From contig NC_060112.1 of the NCBI RefSeq assembly GCF_021155765.1, positions 25,014,001-25,078,000 on the forward strand: a DNA stretch of 64,000 bases. The letters are read 5' to 3'. The notes below the pieces were generated by a model. The model was not told the DNA's origin. It made no database searches and worked only from the letters and a program-made list of their open reading frames with translations. Both the position numbers and the translations under genes were made by a program. The DNA comes from Diprion similis (Eukaryota; Arthropoda; Insecta; Hymenoptera; Diprionidae). Shown here piece after piece: positions 12,601-25,145 of the stretch. Positions within the stretch are counted from its first letter, which is position 1. The number at the start of each line of letters is the position of its first letter.

Positions 12601-15600
12601 GAGTTTATTCATATTCCGATTAGCTATGTCACTTTTCGTCATTATGCCTTTTTGAAATTTCGTCACCATCGTTGGGCACTGAATAGGAGTTTTACCATCC
12701 TCGCTTGAATCGCTTGAGGAAGACGTTCGCTTCATTGTTTTATTATCATGGTCGCAATTACTTGGAAAGACTTTACAATTGTTGTGACGATACTTTGGAA
12801 CATCTTCGACGGAAGAATCCTCCTAGAACAAATTTTGTGTAAAAGTCGAATCTATTGGCGAAGTGTTCAATCAATTATTCACTTCAATATGATCAGGATT
12901 TGTGAAATTCACCTCCTTGTAACTACTAACATCAGTTTCGTTAGCCAGATCCATGTCACTATCGAAAGCAACACCGCTGTCTCCTGGAGAAGCAAGACTT
13001 GAAGATACGCTCGATGATCGAAGATGCAGAGATAACGCAGTTCCAGAAGGAGAGCCACTCATAGGCCGCTGGGGCATATAGTTACAGATATCCAAATATG
13101 TGACATCCTGAAATTGATAAAACGTTATCGTTACGGGGTTTGAGAATACTTTAAAACGATTCCGCATGTTTGAAGAATTCTAATCCATTTTAGGTGGATA
13201 AAGTAGCGGAAATTTACAACGTGTGTATTGTCTAGGCTTACCGATGGAAAAGTACTACTATAAGTAAGTATACCTTCCTGAAAAACTTTTCGCAATAAGC
13301 ATTGCACATTTACTGACTACAGACGATTAATGGACAAGTAATATGTGAACGCAATCACCACGATAACCCGGTGCCCTTGCTATCAAGAAAAAAATAAAAT
13401 AGCTCAGGCTACGTGTTCTTTATGTTAACAAAGTTGTTTATTCATTCGATAATTGTAACCATGGGGTGATATGAGAATGAAAGAAGAGTACTTCAGTGAA
13501 GGTTGTGAGGGGGTCCATAAATGTGTGCAACTCATCGTCTCGAACTTTCAAAGCCATCAATCGTTGCAACAGTTGTATAACTGATTAGAAATTCAATTTT
13601 TGTCAGATATTTTCTGGTGTAGAATGTATAATTAAAAAACCAAGATACTCAATAAAATGTAGGGAGTAATTTCTGGCCTATAGTAACACGCTGTAACTGC
13701 AGTAAAGTTTGTCTGTTTATATCCTTCTCTTCGAGTTTATCATAACAATTAATAAAACTTTATCGCATTTATAACTACATTTATAATACTGCTGCACCTT
13801 GGAGGCTCGTCAATGTTTGCAAATGCTGATTGCTTATCGATCAAATGTTCGACATTGATTGGTCAATCGATTCGGGCTAGACCTTGTCGAGGTCGGTGAA
13901 CTTTCAGGATCATAATAAGTCAGGATTTTTCATCGAAATGTATATCCAAAGTCTTACCAATTGCAATGTGAACGACACATTTTCAAGACCAGCTAGAAGA
14001 TTCACAAGCTGTATTGTTTTATCGACATCCCGAACCAAGGCGTGGGTGAAATACTGTTTCTGGAGCGTTTTAACGTCTCTCAGAAGGCAGGCTAAGTAAC
14101 TCTCAAAACTTCCTTCACTCAGAGTGTGGTACAGCCAGGCTCTACCTGTATTGACAAAGAATGATATATACTTCTTGAGACACGATATTTGAGAATTATA
14201 TGAAATAGAAGTAACACTCCTGTAGAAAAATGACGTCATTGTATGATCACTGAATAAAAGTAAATAGATGTGAAATAGATTTGTATACATAGTAAACATA
14301 ACAATTATTAAAATAAATGGGCAACAGAATTAAATAAAAATAATTAAATACCGCAGAGTAGAGTTAACTAATTGTCCTTACTATATTTTTTTCACTAAAG
14401 ATGGGAATAAATTTCTATCACGAATTCAAATTAAATATAACTGGAGAATGGGTGAAGAATTATAAATACGTTCTTCGTCGTTACGGTTACCTTTGAAATA
14501 GTTGCTAATTGTTGAGAATACATATTGCAAGAGTGTTGAATCAATATTCGTCAATCGAACTATTTGAAGAACATGAGTGTATTTTAAAAGAGAAAATATA
14601 TCAACACTTGAATATTTACATGGATACAATTTCTATGAATTAAATGGCATAACTGAGTACACAAACTGAGTTGGAAATAGTTAGTTTTCACTCCACCATC
14701 TTGTGTTTCAGTAAATTTTGAGAAACAGTGATGCATGGCGTTTGATAAAGAATGTCATGTACACATATTATCCAAATTTACATGATGACAATACGTTTTT
14801 TAAGCAAATGATGTACACACAATTTCAGTGGTAAAATTACACAGGCGAATACACACTCATACAAATAAACAAATACTGATTTGTTAGAGGTAAGCCACAG
14901 ATTCGTTACATTATGATAAAGCCTCAGCTGCAATTAGGTGTCCGGCAAAAGCAGGGAGTATACTGGTGACGGGTTGCTGGATAGACTTGGAGAAATGGAA
15001 TTACCCGTGCAATATAATCAATACTCATTTCTCGTATAGGCTTTTAAGCACAAAATAGCAAACAAAGAATCGACCTATTCTTCTTGATCAGTCGATAGTG
15101 GGACCAGAAATTTTTTCTATTAAAATTCATTTTTCATACCTACGAAGGTACTACAAGTGGTAAAATTATGTTCATCATTTTTCAGATAGAAATCTTCGAG
15201 AGTTTTCCATTATATCAAATTAAATAGGAAAACTGGCTGGCTGGCTACAGTTTTGTGAGATGAATAAAATTTCAGTGTCAGATTTTAAATCATCAAAAAC
15301 CTGCAAAAGGAAAGTACTTTCAAAAATTATTTTCAAAAATTATAAAATATCAAACAATTGCAGGTTTTGAAAGATATATTTCTGATAGAAGGAAACAAGA
15401 ATTCAAAGTCGTTATCCATTAATCATCGAGAGCAATTTTTGGATAAGAAAAATGCAAAATAAATGTATCGAGCGGCGTTACTTTGGTAAACATAAACACG
15501 TAAACGTTTTATTTGATAAAGTGTACCTTTTCCAATGGAAGTTAGTACGCTTTGCAACGCATGTATCACCACAACGGTGTCTTGGTGACTTAGTTCCCTT

Positions 15601-17790
15601 GCTGTTCCCCAATATCCGTGCCTTTCTACACGCAATCCGTGTCTCAAGGCCCGGTCTAACCAATAAACCAACCAGGAATCACCGTCCAGGACCACCGTAC
15701 CGTGCAGGCTCTGAGCGTATACCTAACACGGGGACACAGAAACTCATAAAAGCTTGTTTTTACCAAGTGGTAACTTGGGAAGAGATCGGCAAACAGAAAT
15801 AATAGGTGGGTAATATAGTTGAAGTTAGTAATGTTAACGTAACGACGTGTATCAAAAGAAAGAACTATATTATAACTTTGCAATAGTTTTGAGAGATATA
15901 GTTGCATTTTTTATATAGTTTGAGCTTGTGTTCTGCTTCAATTACAGTTCACTAAATTTTCGATAATCATTAAATTTCGAAATGTGGTTTTTTCCCAAGT
16001 ATGTTTATTGTTACATTAACGTTACGAACTTGAACTTAATGGCATGTAAGTGTTTTCATTGTTGTCGGTGTTACTTGTCTAGTGATTCTTCTTCGTTGTT
16101 TTCTTATGATTGGTTTAAAAAGTAATAGTGAAATAAATTAAAAACCATGTGAGCGATTGCATTCAATTTCTATGCTACTGTTAAAAGATTTTCACAATTC
16201 TTTGAACAACTTGATAGTTCAGATACTCACTTAAGCCATATGAATTTCCGCATAAAAGATTTCTAGCACAAAACTTGTTGTCACAGAATGTGGACAGTAT
16301 GATTATATTCGATGACAAATACGAACTGTCATTAAATTTGAGGTTACAAATTATGCTCGTGTTTTTGAAACCAGTTTCCACAGCCGTTATGTTATGTTTC
16401 GAGTTGATATTTTGTAAAAGTATAATTTAAGCTGTACCAAAATCAGCCTGACTACCTATTAGGATATAAATTTTCCTACTATGTCGTAGTAAATTATTAA
16501 AAAATTCATAACCGCAGATCAAGTGACAGCTCGTGTTTCGATTGATATTTGCAATAGTTTCTGCAGGTTTATCAATTCTGGGTAAAATTAAATGGAATCA
16601 CTGAAAATCAAGTATTTTTAAAGCGAAAGTTCGTCTGGTTTAAGCAAATATCGGGGCTACGGGATTGGTTTCTAAATTCATAGACATCACCGTATTTCAT
16701 TGTGGAAATCCAATATGGCGGCCTGGATGAGAACGGGGAATAAAAACGGATTCACCTACACAGAGATACTCGATGTTTTGACTTTTGAGTGTGTATCACG
16801 ATTGTAAGTAGGGCTCGACGGTATGGTTTGATGATTCGCACGATTGACGAATTTTCGTAAACCGTTGGATTGTAAAATAACTGGGATAGACGTAATTATT
16901 CGAAACAAAGAACGACCGTCAAGGTTAGTCACTTACTCACTGCTTGGTTGGCTGATTAGACGCACTACATATCTACATTGCAGGTACATAGTATTCGTAT
17001 GCGTTGTGTGCTTGAACGTATATATATATAATACGAATCGCTGCGAATCGACGCGAGAAGCGAGAGTATTGACAAATCAATGAGAAAAAATTGGCAAAAC
17101 CGTAGGAGAGAATACTATTGTCACATAACACACATATTGTACATACTTACAAATTATAAAGACAAAAGCTTAGCGATTTAAATGATAAAATCAACACAAC
17201 CAGCCAGCCAGCTGGCTGTTGTGCGAAAATATTCGTCGATCAGATCGGCGTAAAAGCGGATTAATTCTCGGTGGCGATGACATGAAGCCGTACGTGTTTG
17301 GAGGCGTGTGGTAAGGCTGATGCTAAACTACGACGGTAATATAAATAAGGGAGAGACCGACGATAAACGGCAGCGTGTGATTGGCGATTATAGGCAAACA
17401 CTGCGGAACGATGAAACCCTCGTATTATAAGCGAATCGTAAGAGCAGAATACAAACGAGGCCAAGAAATTAAAGAGAAAATAGAAGAAATAAGAAAAGAC
17501 ACCAGCGAACGTATAATGTGTACAAACGCAACGTTGAAAAATATTTAGACTGGTAAAAACAAGAGAATAACTTGGCACTCGCATCTGCGGGCGCAACTTT
17601 CGCAGCCTTGGTGGGTAAAAATGAATCAAACATCATCGTCGCCTGACGTATCTGGCGCCGATCTTACGGAAAGGAAGACGAATTCTAGCAGACAGCTTAC
17701 CAGTTTGACAGCCTTGGTCAGCTCCTGCAGGATTCGGTCTTTCGACAGAACTTTGTCGGTGCAGAGGTCCATATCGTCCTGCGACGGCAT
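9639..17790 (-). CDS. PLEKHM2: PLEKHM2 (SKIP) orthologue: RUN and PH domain lysosome-kinesin adaptor, nine coding exons, about 1154 aa
   Basis: Exons in transcript order: 17790-17701, 15722-15527, 14145-13958, 13107-12883, 12822-11101, 10901-10677, 10594-10013, 9950-9831 and 9755-9639. Every junction has GT/AG and the frame is kept throughout. In vertebrates PLEKHM2 (1019 aa) binds the lysosomal GTPase ARL8 through its RUN domain and recruits kinesin-1, moving lysosomes outward. Here the RUN domain spans about residues 17-158: KDRILQELTKAVK matches the family start and GRAWLYHTLSEGSFESYL is the signature block. A long low-complexity linker follows (160-760). It contains a basic patch, an RVSF motif at 437-440 and one W-acidic motif, SDWSDLD, around W611, the type of site that binds kinesin light chain. 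A first PH-like segment (ELYKVYKVRSSYM to YNELDVIM) crosses the exon 5/6 junction. The C-terminal PH domain is at about 900-1005 (WEAGYFVLKGGVVYMF). The C-terminus ends in an amphipathic helix with DLELAWQ. The start is the first ATG, seven residues ahead of the family block. Confidence 0.93.
13108..13957. other. PLEKHM2 intron 3
   Basis: An 850-bp AT-rich intron between the end of the RUN domain exon and the linker exon. I see no coding sequence or repeat element in it. Confidence 0.6.
14146..15526. other. PLEKHM2 intron 2
   Basis: A 1.4-kb AT-rich intron that splits the RUN domain. No coding signal; the small open frame at 14426-14629 (-) has no support. Confidence 0.6.
15723..17700. other. 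PLEKHM2 intron 1
   Basis: A 2-kb first intron. It holds a 14-bp perfect palindrome near 17200 (CAGCCAGCTGGCTG) and an ATGGCGGC near 16715, which resembles a YY1/Pho-type site; neither is strong evidence. The open frame 17261-17629 (-) lies wholly inside the intron and shows no domain. Confidence 0.5.
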
Positions 17791-19829
17791 ATTTCTGTCT
17801 TGTTTATGCCGCTTGTCACCTCCGAATTTTACTTATTCACATAACTTTCTCCTTTCGGTTAATGCGTTCGAATATTCTTTACGAAAATAGAGAGGTGCAA
17901 GGCTCCAATGGAGGTCCTGCCTCCTCGCTTGCAGGCGATGTTCCACTGCACGGCTTGTCGCCGAACGCCTTCGCATTGATTTTAGCGGCGCGCGATTCTG
18001 GCGGGAATTTCAAACGGCCATAGAGCGCGATGCGATTCTTTTCAAGTTTTCAACGACTGATCTTCCGTTCTTCGACTGACAATTAACACTGCCTCAATAC
18101 GCCGGTGATATTTGTCAATCTTATAACGCGGGACGTGATGTGTCAGCCATAAATTTCAACCCCCACTCACTCGCTCGGTTTTACGTCAACTTTAAACCGA
18201 TACGCGCGCGATATTTTGTTTTATTATTTTGATTCCAGAAGCTCTGTGTAATGCTTGCTACTCATTCTTTGTGTAATTATTTATTGCTCACTCGATCATC
18301 TCGTTTTACACGATTCTGACCGTTGCCCTTAGGTATACGAGTATTTATTTTCCGAGTAACTGTGGGAGTTCGCTTATTATAGACGAGGAATCTTTCCAGG
18401 GTTCAAATGAAGTCTGTATATCAGTCTATTTGAAAATGCGTAACACGTTTCCCCAACCTGAGGAATTATTTCGGTGCGATATTACGTATAATTGAGCAAT
18501 GCAGGATAGAAGATTGGACGTCAGCAAATAGCTGAATAATTAGGACGAAAAAAAATTCATTTCATAATTTCACAAAAATTTCAGTCACGTGGCAAGTACA
18601 TATTTATTACGAAAATTTTCCGCATTCTTCACAATAACTCGTCCGCATAAATGACCGTCGAAACGAGTTTTGTGCAATTTCCAATTTAACTGATTAAAGA
18701 ACAAAAACTATGCTACTCATACCCGAGCAAAGGAAAATCCGAAGAACAACAGACATTTTATAAATACGTTAGTAAAAAAGATATTACAATATCACAGTGC
18801 GTTTAATTAATTATAACATGTTTTCGCGCAGGGAACCCTAAGTAGATACCGCAGTAGATTATGAGACGTGGGAGAAAAATAAAACGTACATTTCGCGTAA
18901 ATAAAAAGAGGCAGAAGTTTCTAGCTGTCACGTGACTTTCTGTTATACGTGCCCTTTAACCATCCCACGATCACCGCAATCTTCCTTGATGTTAAATATG
19001 TATAATACGAGTCTTTACAACCATTTCAACTTCATAAATAGATCGAGTTGTGTGCTCAGGCATGTATTTCATCGCATGTTTCCAACCACTGGAACTGCGG
19101 CAAAAATAATACATCGTCAACAGGATTGCAAATAGAATTTAGATTTTCCGTATGAAATCCTTTTCATCCGATTTTACAATTATTAATGTTAATAATGTAC
19201 TGTTTGGACATGATTGTGATACTGCCAGTTTATGAATCGAGAGAGAACGATCTTCACGGATTTGAACAAATTTGTAACCGCTAATTACCGCTTGGAATTT
19301 GTTCAATATACGAAAAAATTTGGCAGGCTGAAGGAACGCGAGAGTTTCACAATTAAGTTAACTCGCTCCATTGAACCCTCGAGGTTTTTCTACCCCAAGG
19401 CTCATTAAAAATGATGTATTACTGAAATTTTTTACCCACAGAAAATCGATTGTCCGTTAATATTCCCTTTTGCGGTACATCTTATAGGTATATCTATGTA
19501 TGCGGCAAACGTCGTGCAGAATGAGAAAGTAATTTGAACGTAAGAATTATAATCGACGATCGTTCGATTGGTGGTACGTGAAAAATGGCGATGTGGTCGA
19601 AAAAGAAAAAAAAGTCGATAGAATAACGAGGTATCTGTGTATCTGAATTTTCTATAATATATAGAAATATTTATGAACTGCTAATTTCGATGATTGTGTC
19701 GAGTGATTCTGAATCGAAAACGACGAACTTCGGGCAAAGATCATTTATTTGAAAGCAATTACACGGTACTTTGCACAGAACGGTCACAATTAGAGATTGA
19801 CGGAAACGAGAGAATGTCGAACTACGTGA
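17791..19829. other. PLEKHM2 upstream region and 3' flank of the coiled-coil gene
   Basis: About 2 kb between two tandem minus-strand genes. The part next to PLEKHM2 (17880-18200) is richer in GC and CpG and contains TGGCGGGAA at 17999-18007, similar to an E2F site; it is the likely PLEKHM2 promoter. The remainder is AT-rich with no coding signal. Confidence 0.45.
19744..19749 (-). other. polyadenylation signal of the coiled-coil gene
   Basis: AATAAA on the minus strand (TTTATT on +), 81 nt after the stop codon at 19830. It supports 19830 as the true end of the gene. Confidence 0.55.
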
Positions 19830-22800
19830 TCAATGTTCGAAACCGGAATCACCACCGGGTGCTGAATCTCTTGTTCGGGCGGATCTCGGGCTGGTTTGAA
19901 GACTCTGTGGCATTGATGAAGTGCCTCTGGTACGAGAGCGCAATTTGGGTTTGACGGAAGCCTGTCGTCGCAAAATCTCTTCTATGGTTTTTACTTCCTT
20001 TTCACTCATCGGGTTCGCGTTCGCTTCCGCATTTCCGAGGTCGAAATTGTCCTCGAGATCCCTGGGGAATTTATGTACGCTGCATTATGCTGATCCGGTA
20101 ATAACGCGCAAAAAGCAACTGCTCGGTCAGCGTTCAGCGCGACGTACAAGTGTATTTAGTCTAGCTACTGACGTTGGCAAATGGCGACATTAAATTTAGT
20201 TGGCGGATTCCGAGCTCTCTTCGTTTTTGTAAAGTTAGCGCGAAGCTTTCTTTTTGTTTAATAATTATTTCATTCTGTTATTGAGAGAAATCGAACCGAG
20301 GGAAATTATTCCCAGCCATTATCGCATTCCTGTTTGAATTAAATTCAAAAATTTCCCGATGCAAGGTGTTTCAGACTGGGATCAAGCTGACCGTGCGAGT
20401 TATAGTTGATAGCGACTTTTGCTTAGACTGTTATTATTACACTCTCTGCGCAACTTTCATGTATAATCTGCAGACTTTTGCGTGACGAATGCAAGAAAGA
20501 AAGTTATAAATATTGCAATTTTTAATCAGTCTTGTGCAATTAATTATCAAGGCATTCGAGCAATTCAATATATTCCTGTAGATTAATTGTGCATAAGAAA
20601 AGGGTGGAAGAGTTAGGTTTATTTTGCGCCATTATCAAACCTCTGACGTCGCTCGAACTTGACAACGATTTTTTGCAGACTCAGGAGATCCTTTTGTGTG
20701 GCTTTCAATTCTGCCTCTTTTTCCTGAAACATAGTTCACATAAAGATTAGAAATCATCATAGGTAAAGGAGATTTTCACCGCATTTTCCGACGAATCTCT
20801 ACTCAGCGCCAGCCGATAGGCAACCGAAGTTGAAATTGAGGTCTGCACTGCCATTTCTGAAAATATATCGCTACAAATCAGTTCTTTCAAGAAATGGTAA
20901 TATAGACCTCAAATGTAAGTTCGGTTGCCTGTTTACTGGCGCTGGGCGGTGAGACTCACCGGAAATTCGCGGTTTACAGCTCACCCTTAGTTAGAGACAT
21001 GAAAATAAACTTAAAAATAACGTGGTTCGCATTTTAGTACCGCAAGAGCTACGTTGACTGCTTCAAGTTCGCTGTGTCTTGTGTCTGAAAGATGACGTGC
21101 AGTGACAGTCTCCGCAGACAAGCGCGCCAATTGCTGTCTGTAGTTTTGCTCCCTTTCCATGGCTCTGTCCCAGGCTTCTTCTCTGGCAACAACCGCGTCT
21201 CTCAGTGCTTGCATGTCGCTTTCTAAGCTCTCAAGCTCAGTTCTAAACAGACCGACACAAAAACGATTTAAACGAAAATTTACAGACGAAAAAAAACTAG
21301 GACAGTGTTGTTTTATTTCAACTCCGTTTCCTCGCCCTCACTTCGTTATGGTGACCGTAGGTTCTATGGTCTCGAGACCTTCGATTTTTCGCTGACAGCC
21401 GAGACAAACGGCCCAACATTGAACGCTCCTTCCGATCGTCGAGATAAGACCATTTGTTGAGGTATTTTCATCCATAGTTTCCGTGTGCTTGCTTTGCTAT
21501 TGGAAAAAAATCAACCCCTCAAATTTGTCTATGCATTAACAGTATTATACAAATTTTGACGGATTTCAAACATTGAGTAACGGACTGGGCGATCGATCGA
21601 CGATCGAAATAAAATTTTAAACCGATGCATGGGGTAATCGTTAAAGCTGATACAATTTTTTCAGAATACCAAACAAGAAAGTGTGGGATTTGACACACCA
21701 CCGGGTTCAAATGCGTTGTGTATGTCTGAAGAAATTGAACTCTACTTAATTAGATAACTTACACCTTCCTTGATTTTGCATCTTTCTTTTTTCAGCTCCT
21801 CCAGGGTCTCTTGCATTTGTGATCTGAGCTCGTCTGCAGCTTTACTTTCTTTTTCAAGTCTGAAAGGGAACACACAAACACCTGAGAACATTATGTCACG
21901 CGACAAAAAAAAAAAGAGAAAAAACAAACAGCCCGTTCACTTACTGGCTATGGAGCGCCTTATTTTCCGTAATGAGATTCTGATTTCGCGTCTGCATCAC
22001 CGTGTTGCTGTCTTCCAAAAATTTCAATCGCATCTTTAGCCTTTCGTCGGGCTGCTGCCCGTTTTCCAAATTCACTTTGCCCCCGTTACCAGAATTCATT
22101 CCGATAATCATACCCAGTTGCATGTCTATGTCCGGGAACAAGGGATCTCCTCTACCTAAATGATGGCATTCATGTGAATTTTTGCATATGCAAATGTAAC
22201 GGTGAAAAGGAAGTCGAAAAGTAACGACGTTAATGCAACTGCACTTTTCAAAGCCCGCGAGATACCGAGTTGCAATTTTCACCTCGGAGCACCTAATTCA
22301 GTGCTCAAAGTTCACTGCCGGCAAAACGAGGAGTTAGTTGAGCACTTAATCACTATTATCATCGCGTTCATTCGCAGTGGTATCAAATGGTAGTTGCACA
22401 TTTAGTATGCACGGTTCGGTGTGCACATAAACGAGTTAAACTTCCCACTTCCTAATGCACATCGGTTCCTCCTCTGTGCAGAATCTTTCCTTTTCACGAT
22501 CCACGCGACGCGAGTTGGTCGGAGCTTTAACGAGGTGAGAAATTTAATTGGTCGGAAATATCTCCTACTGTACCTATCTGGATTATTTGACTAGTAACTC
22601 GAGATTTCATGAAACGTGTCTAGTGAAAGAAAATGGTAAGAAACGCTTTACGCACATCTTTGTGAACTTGTTTTTCATTCATTTTAAATAAATTCGAACA
22701 ATCTCCTGGATTGCAAATAGGGAAACAGCAAATTTTAGAGATGAGAACAAAAAATTTGTTCAAATTACTGACCTGTAGAAAAATGCTCCACCCTGGGGCT

Positions 22801-22902
22801 TCCAGTTGGAGAGGCCGACGAAGGGGAATAATTCGAGGCATGATGTTGGACGTCGACGTAACCTCTGCCTTCAGGAGTGTCAATCACGTGGTACCGGGAC
22901 AT
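19830..22902 (-). CDS. Unnamed coiled-coil protein, seven coding exons, about 375 aa
   Basis: I do not recognise this protein. Exons in order: 22902-22773, 22155-21945, 21859-21763, 21496-21342, 21242-21041, 20723-20641 and 20079-19830. They sum to 1128 nt, and the phase works only when all seven are used. The N-terminus MSRYHVIDTPEGRGYVDV is followed by a Ser/Pro stretch (30-43). Residues about 72-146 form a first coiled coil (ERLKMRLKFLEDSN, LEKESKAADELRSQM). Residues 147-198 are a non-coiled insert with a Cys cluster, QCWAVCLGC (C173, C177, C180). Residues 199-292 are a second coiled coil, rich in Glu, Arg and Ala. The tail (293-375) is Ser/Arg-rich and ends SGFEH. No signal peptide or membrane segment is seen, so it is probably a cytoplasmic scaffold or cytoskeletal protein (inference). 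Least certain are the exon 5 donor (GTACTA) and the exon 6 donor (GTTTGA). If exon 6 is read through, the protein would instead end RFDNGAK after about 299 residues. Confidence 0.75.
20804..20944. mobile_element. MITE-like inverted repeat in intron 5 of the coiled-coil gene
   Basis: The two ends are inverted copies of about 55-60 bp, starting CAGCGCCAG and including AGGCAACCGAA on the left and TTCGGTTGCCTG on the right, with a short spacer. No coding sequence lies between. Related copies are at 57651-57746 and, in part, at 58775-58820. The form suggests a non-autonomous DNA transposon; no target duplication was resolved. Confidence 0.6.
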
Positions 22903-24770
22903 TTTAGGATGTCGAAATTCGAGGGGGTGACGAGTGTTTCCGTTGAATTTATTTCTTCCTTTCTTTACGAATAATGCAAGCGTTTCTGCGGTATTATCAT
23001 TTGAATATCATAAGAATTATAATTATTATACTCTGTATAATTTTGTCACTGTTTCCCTGTCTATTTTTGTATCCTCGTATCTTTTGTTTCGATTATATTG
23101 GTTACGAGATTCTCTGTTGTTTCTTATTTTGCACTCTTGAGGTATGGTATGTAGGAAGGTAAGTCGCATGTAAATGACTTGAGAGTTTTGTTGGTTGTCT
23201 CACGGATATTCATTGATAGCTAAAAAAAAGTTTTCCTTCAACTTCACGTAAAAACTCCTTATATTGTAACTTTATTACACTTTTCTTGGCTTGGAGTTTT
23301 TATATTATTATTATACCTACTTTTGGAACGGTTAAAAAAATATGCTTTCATACTTACGAGTTTATAACGTCTACCGTTAAACTTTATTCTTTTCGGCACT
23401 TTCTTCTTTATTTAATTCCGCGACAAGAGTTAGATGAGAAATAACAAATTTTTGGCGATTTGGAATGAATTAGTCGTTCACTTATTTTTTTTTTTTTCTT
23501 TCTGTTTCAATTTCTGAGGCATTATTTTGATGGACTAACAGATGTGCTAAAACTGCAATTGTTAATATAAATAATAATCAGTTCTAAGAAGGAACATTTA
23601 TTCCATATACGTATTAATGGTGTAGGTATATGTATATAACTGAAATTTACATTCACGTTGATGTTACAATTATTATTTATGACGCTTACATGTAATTATA
23701 GGATTATTTACATCCGAAAAAACGTTGTGCACAGATAATTTATGCCTGTACTTATAATTAGTACACATGTAACACACAATGCGTTAGTTGTATTGGCATT
23801 TTATTCCTCCAATTTCATTATAAATACTAATGCGTACAATGTAATTGATAGTTAAAAAAATATAACTAGATTTTTCGCAAAGAAATATAAACTTGATTCG
23901 TAATTGATAATGTGTATAGTGATTTAAATTCGAATATATTTAGGCGCACTATGTACGCATAGAACAAAACTTTCAATTCAATCGAGTAGATGCGCCTAGC
24001 GAAATGTTACCTGCACTTCGTATCCGATATTTGTTGCCTTTTTGAGTTTCTTTAGGCGTAATATACCTTAGTTTTTTCTTTGTTTGCTTCGGTATCGATA
24101 ATCGTCATATCATTCAAAGAGAGTATTTTTTCTTGTGAAGGATATCATATAAATTTACATATATTTGTAATGAATACATGCGATGTACAAACACCGTTAT
24201 CGGTATTTGCTATTTCAATTATTAAAACATTGGAAAGAATTGTCATGTGGGTTTCATTTAATATAAATTAAATCATTCCTGTCATTAAAAAAAAAGTTGA
24301 TTCTATCCATTCCAGCTTAATATCTATATTTGAGTAATTTTGGTCAGTCGATCTGCAGTGACGATAACTTTCTCGCACGAGATTCTCGCAATTATGTATT
24401 ATAGGTATTATGTACCTACCTATGTAATTAGATTAATACCTAGGTTTAAAACTTATAAAAAACATAGATGCATATTATCGATTATTTGATTTTCGCGTAA
24501 GAATTCCCCCAGATTTACAAAGTATAACTCTAATTAAGAATACTCTTCTGTTGCCTTAACACTATATGATCCTGCACATTGTATATAATCATATGAATTG
24601 GTGATTTATCATCGTTATTATTCATTCAAATATATCTATCGATCATATTTAATAATACATGTATGATACATTTAAACATCTATAAATTTATCCGCTCAGG
24701 TATATATGTACAGTATACAGATTTCGAAAAATTACATTACAGATAATTCCATTGGACATTTATTATTATA
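22903..24770. other. upstream region of the coiled-coil gene, no gene seen
   Basis: Very AT-rich intergenic DNA between the coiled-coil gene start and the pogo-like element. Open frames are short and low in complexity. The coiled-coil gene promoter should lie at the left end, but no motif is clear. Confidence 0.5.
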
Positions 24771-25145
24771 CAGTCGAACCTCGATTATCCGAATTAATTG
24801 GGGCCGAGCCTAGTTGGGATAATCAAAAGTTCGGATAACCAAAAGCAATTTTCATCTTAACGTATAATAATATATACAACACGAATTTAAATCGACAAAC
24901 AGCCCATATTAAGCATCGAATACATATAGAACCTCTTTCACACATCGAACGCTCATTTTGTTACCTTGGTTTTATACAGTCGTCTATAATCAATTGACGA
25001 ACGACTGTTCCACATTTTGTACCGAGCAACAATGTACATTTCGCACCAAAAATACATTTTTTTGAGCCAACGTTAATTGATCGTTCGGGTAAAAACAAAG
25101 TCATGATTCGGATAATTCAGGGTCCGGATGACCAAGGTTCTACTG
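24771..25145. mobile_element. pogo/Tigger-like non-autonomous DNA transposon, 375 bp
   Basis: The element begins CAGTCGAACCTCGATTATCC and ends with the inverted counterpart (ends GGTTCTACTG), and is flanked on both sides by TA. A TA target duplication and a CAGT start are typical of the Tc1/mariner-pogo group. A further internal motif TTCGGATAA occurs near each end. No transposase is encoded, so this is a deletion derivative or MITE. The assignment to pogo/Tigger is inferred from termini and target site only. Confidence 0.75.
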
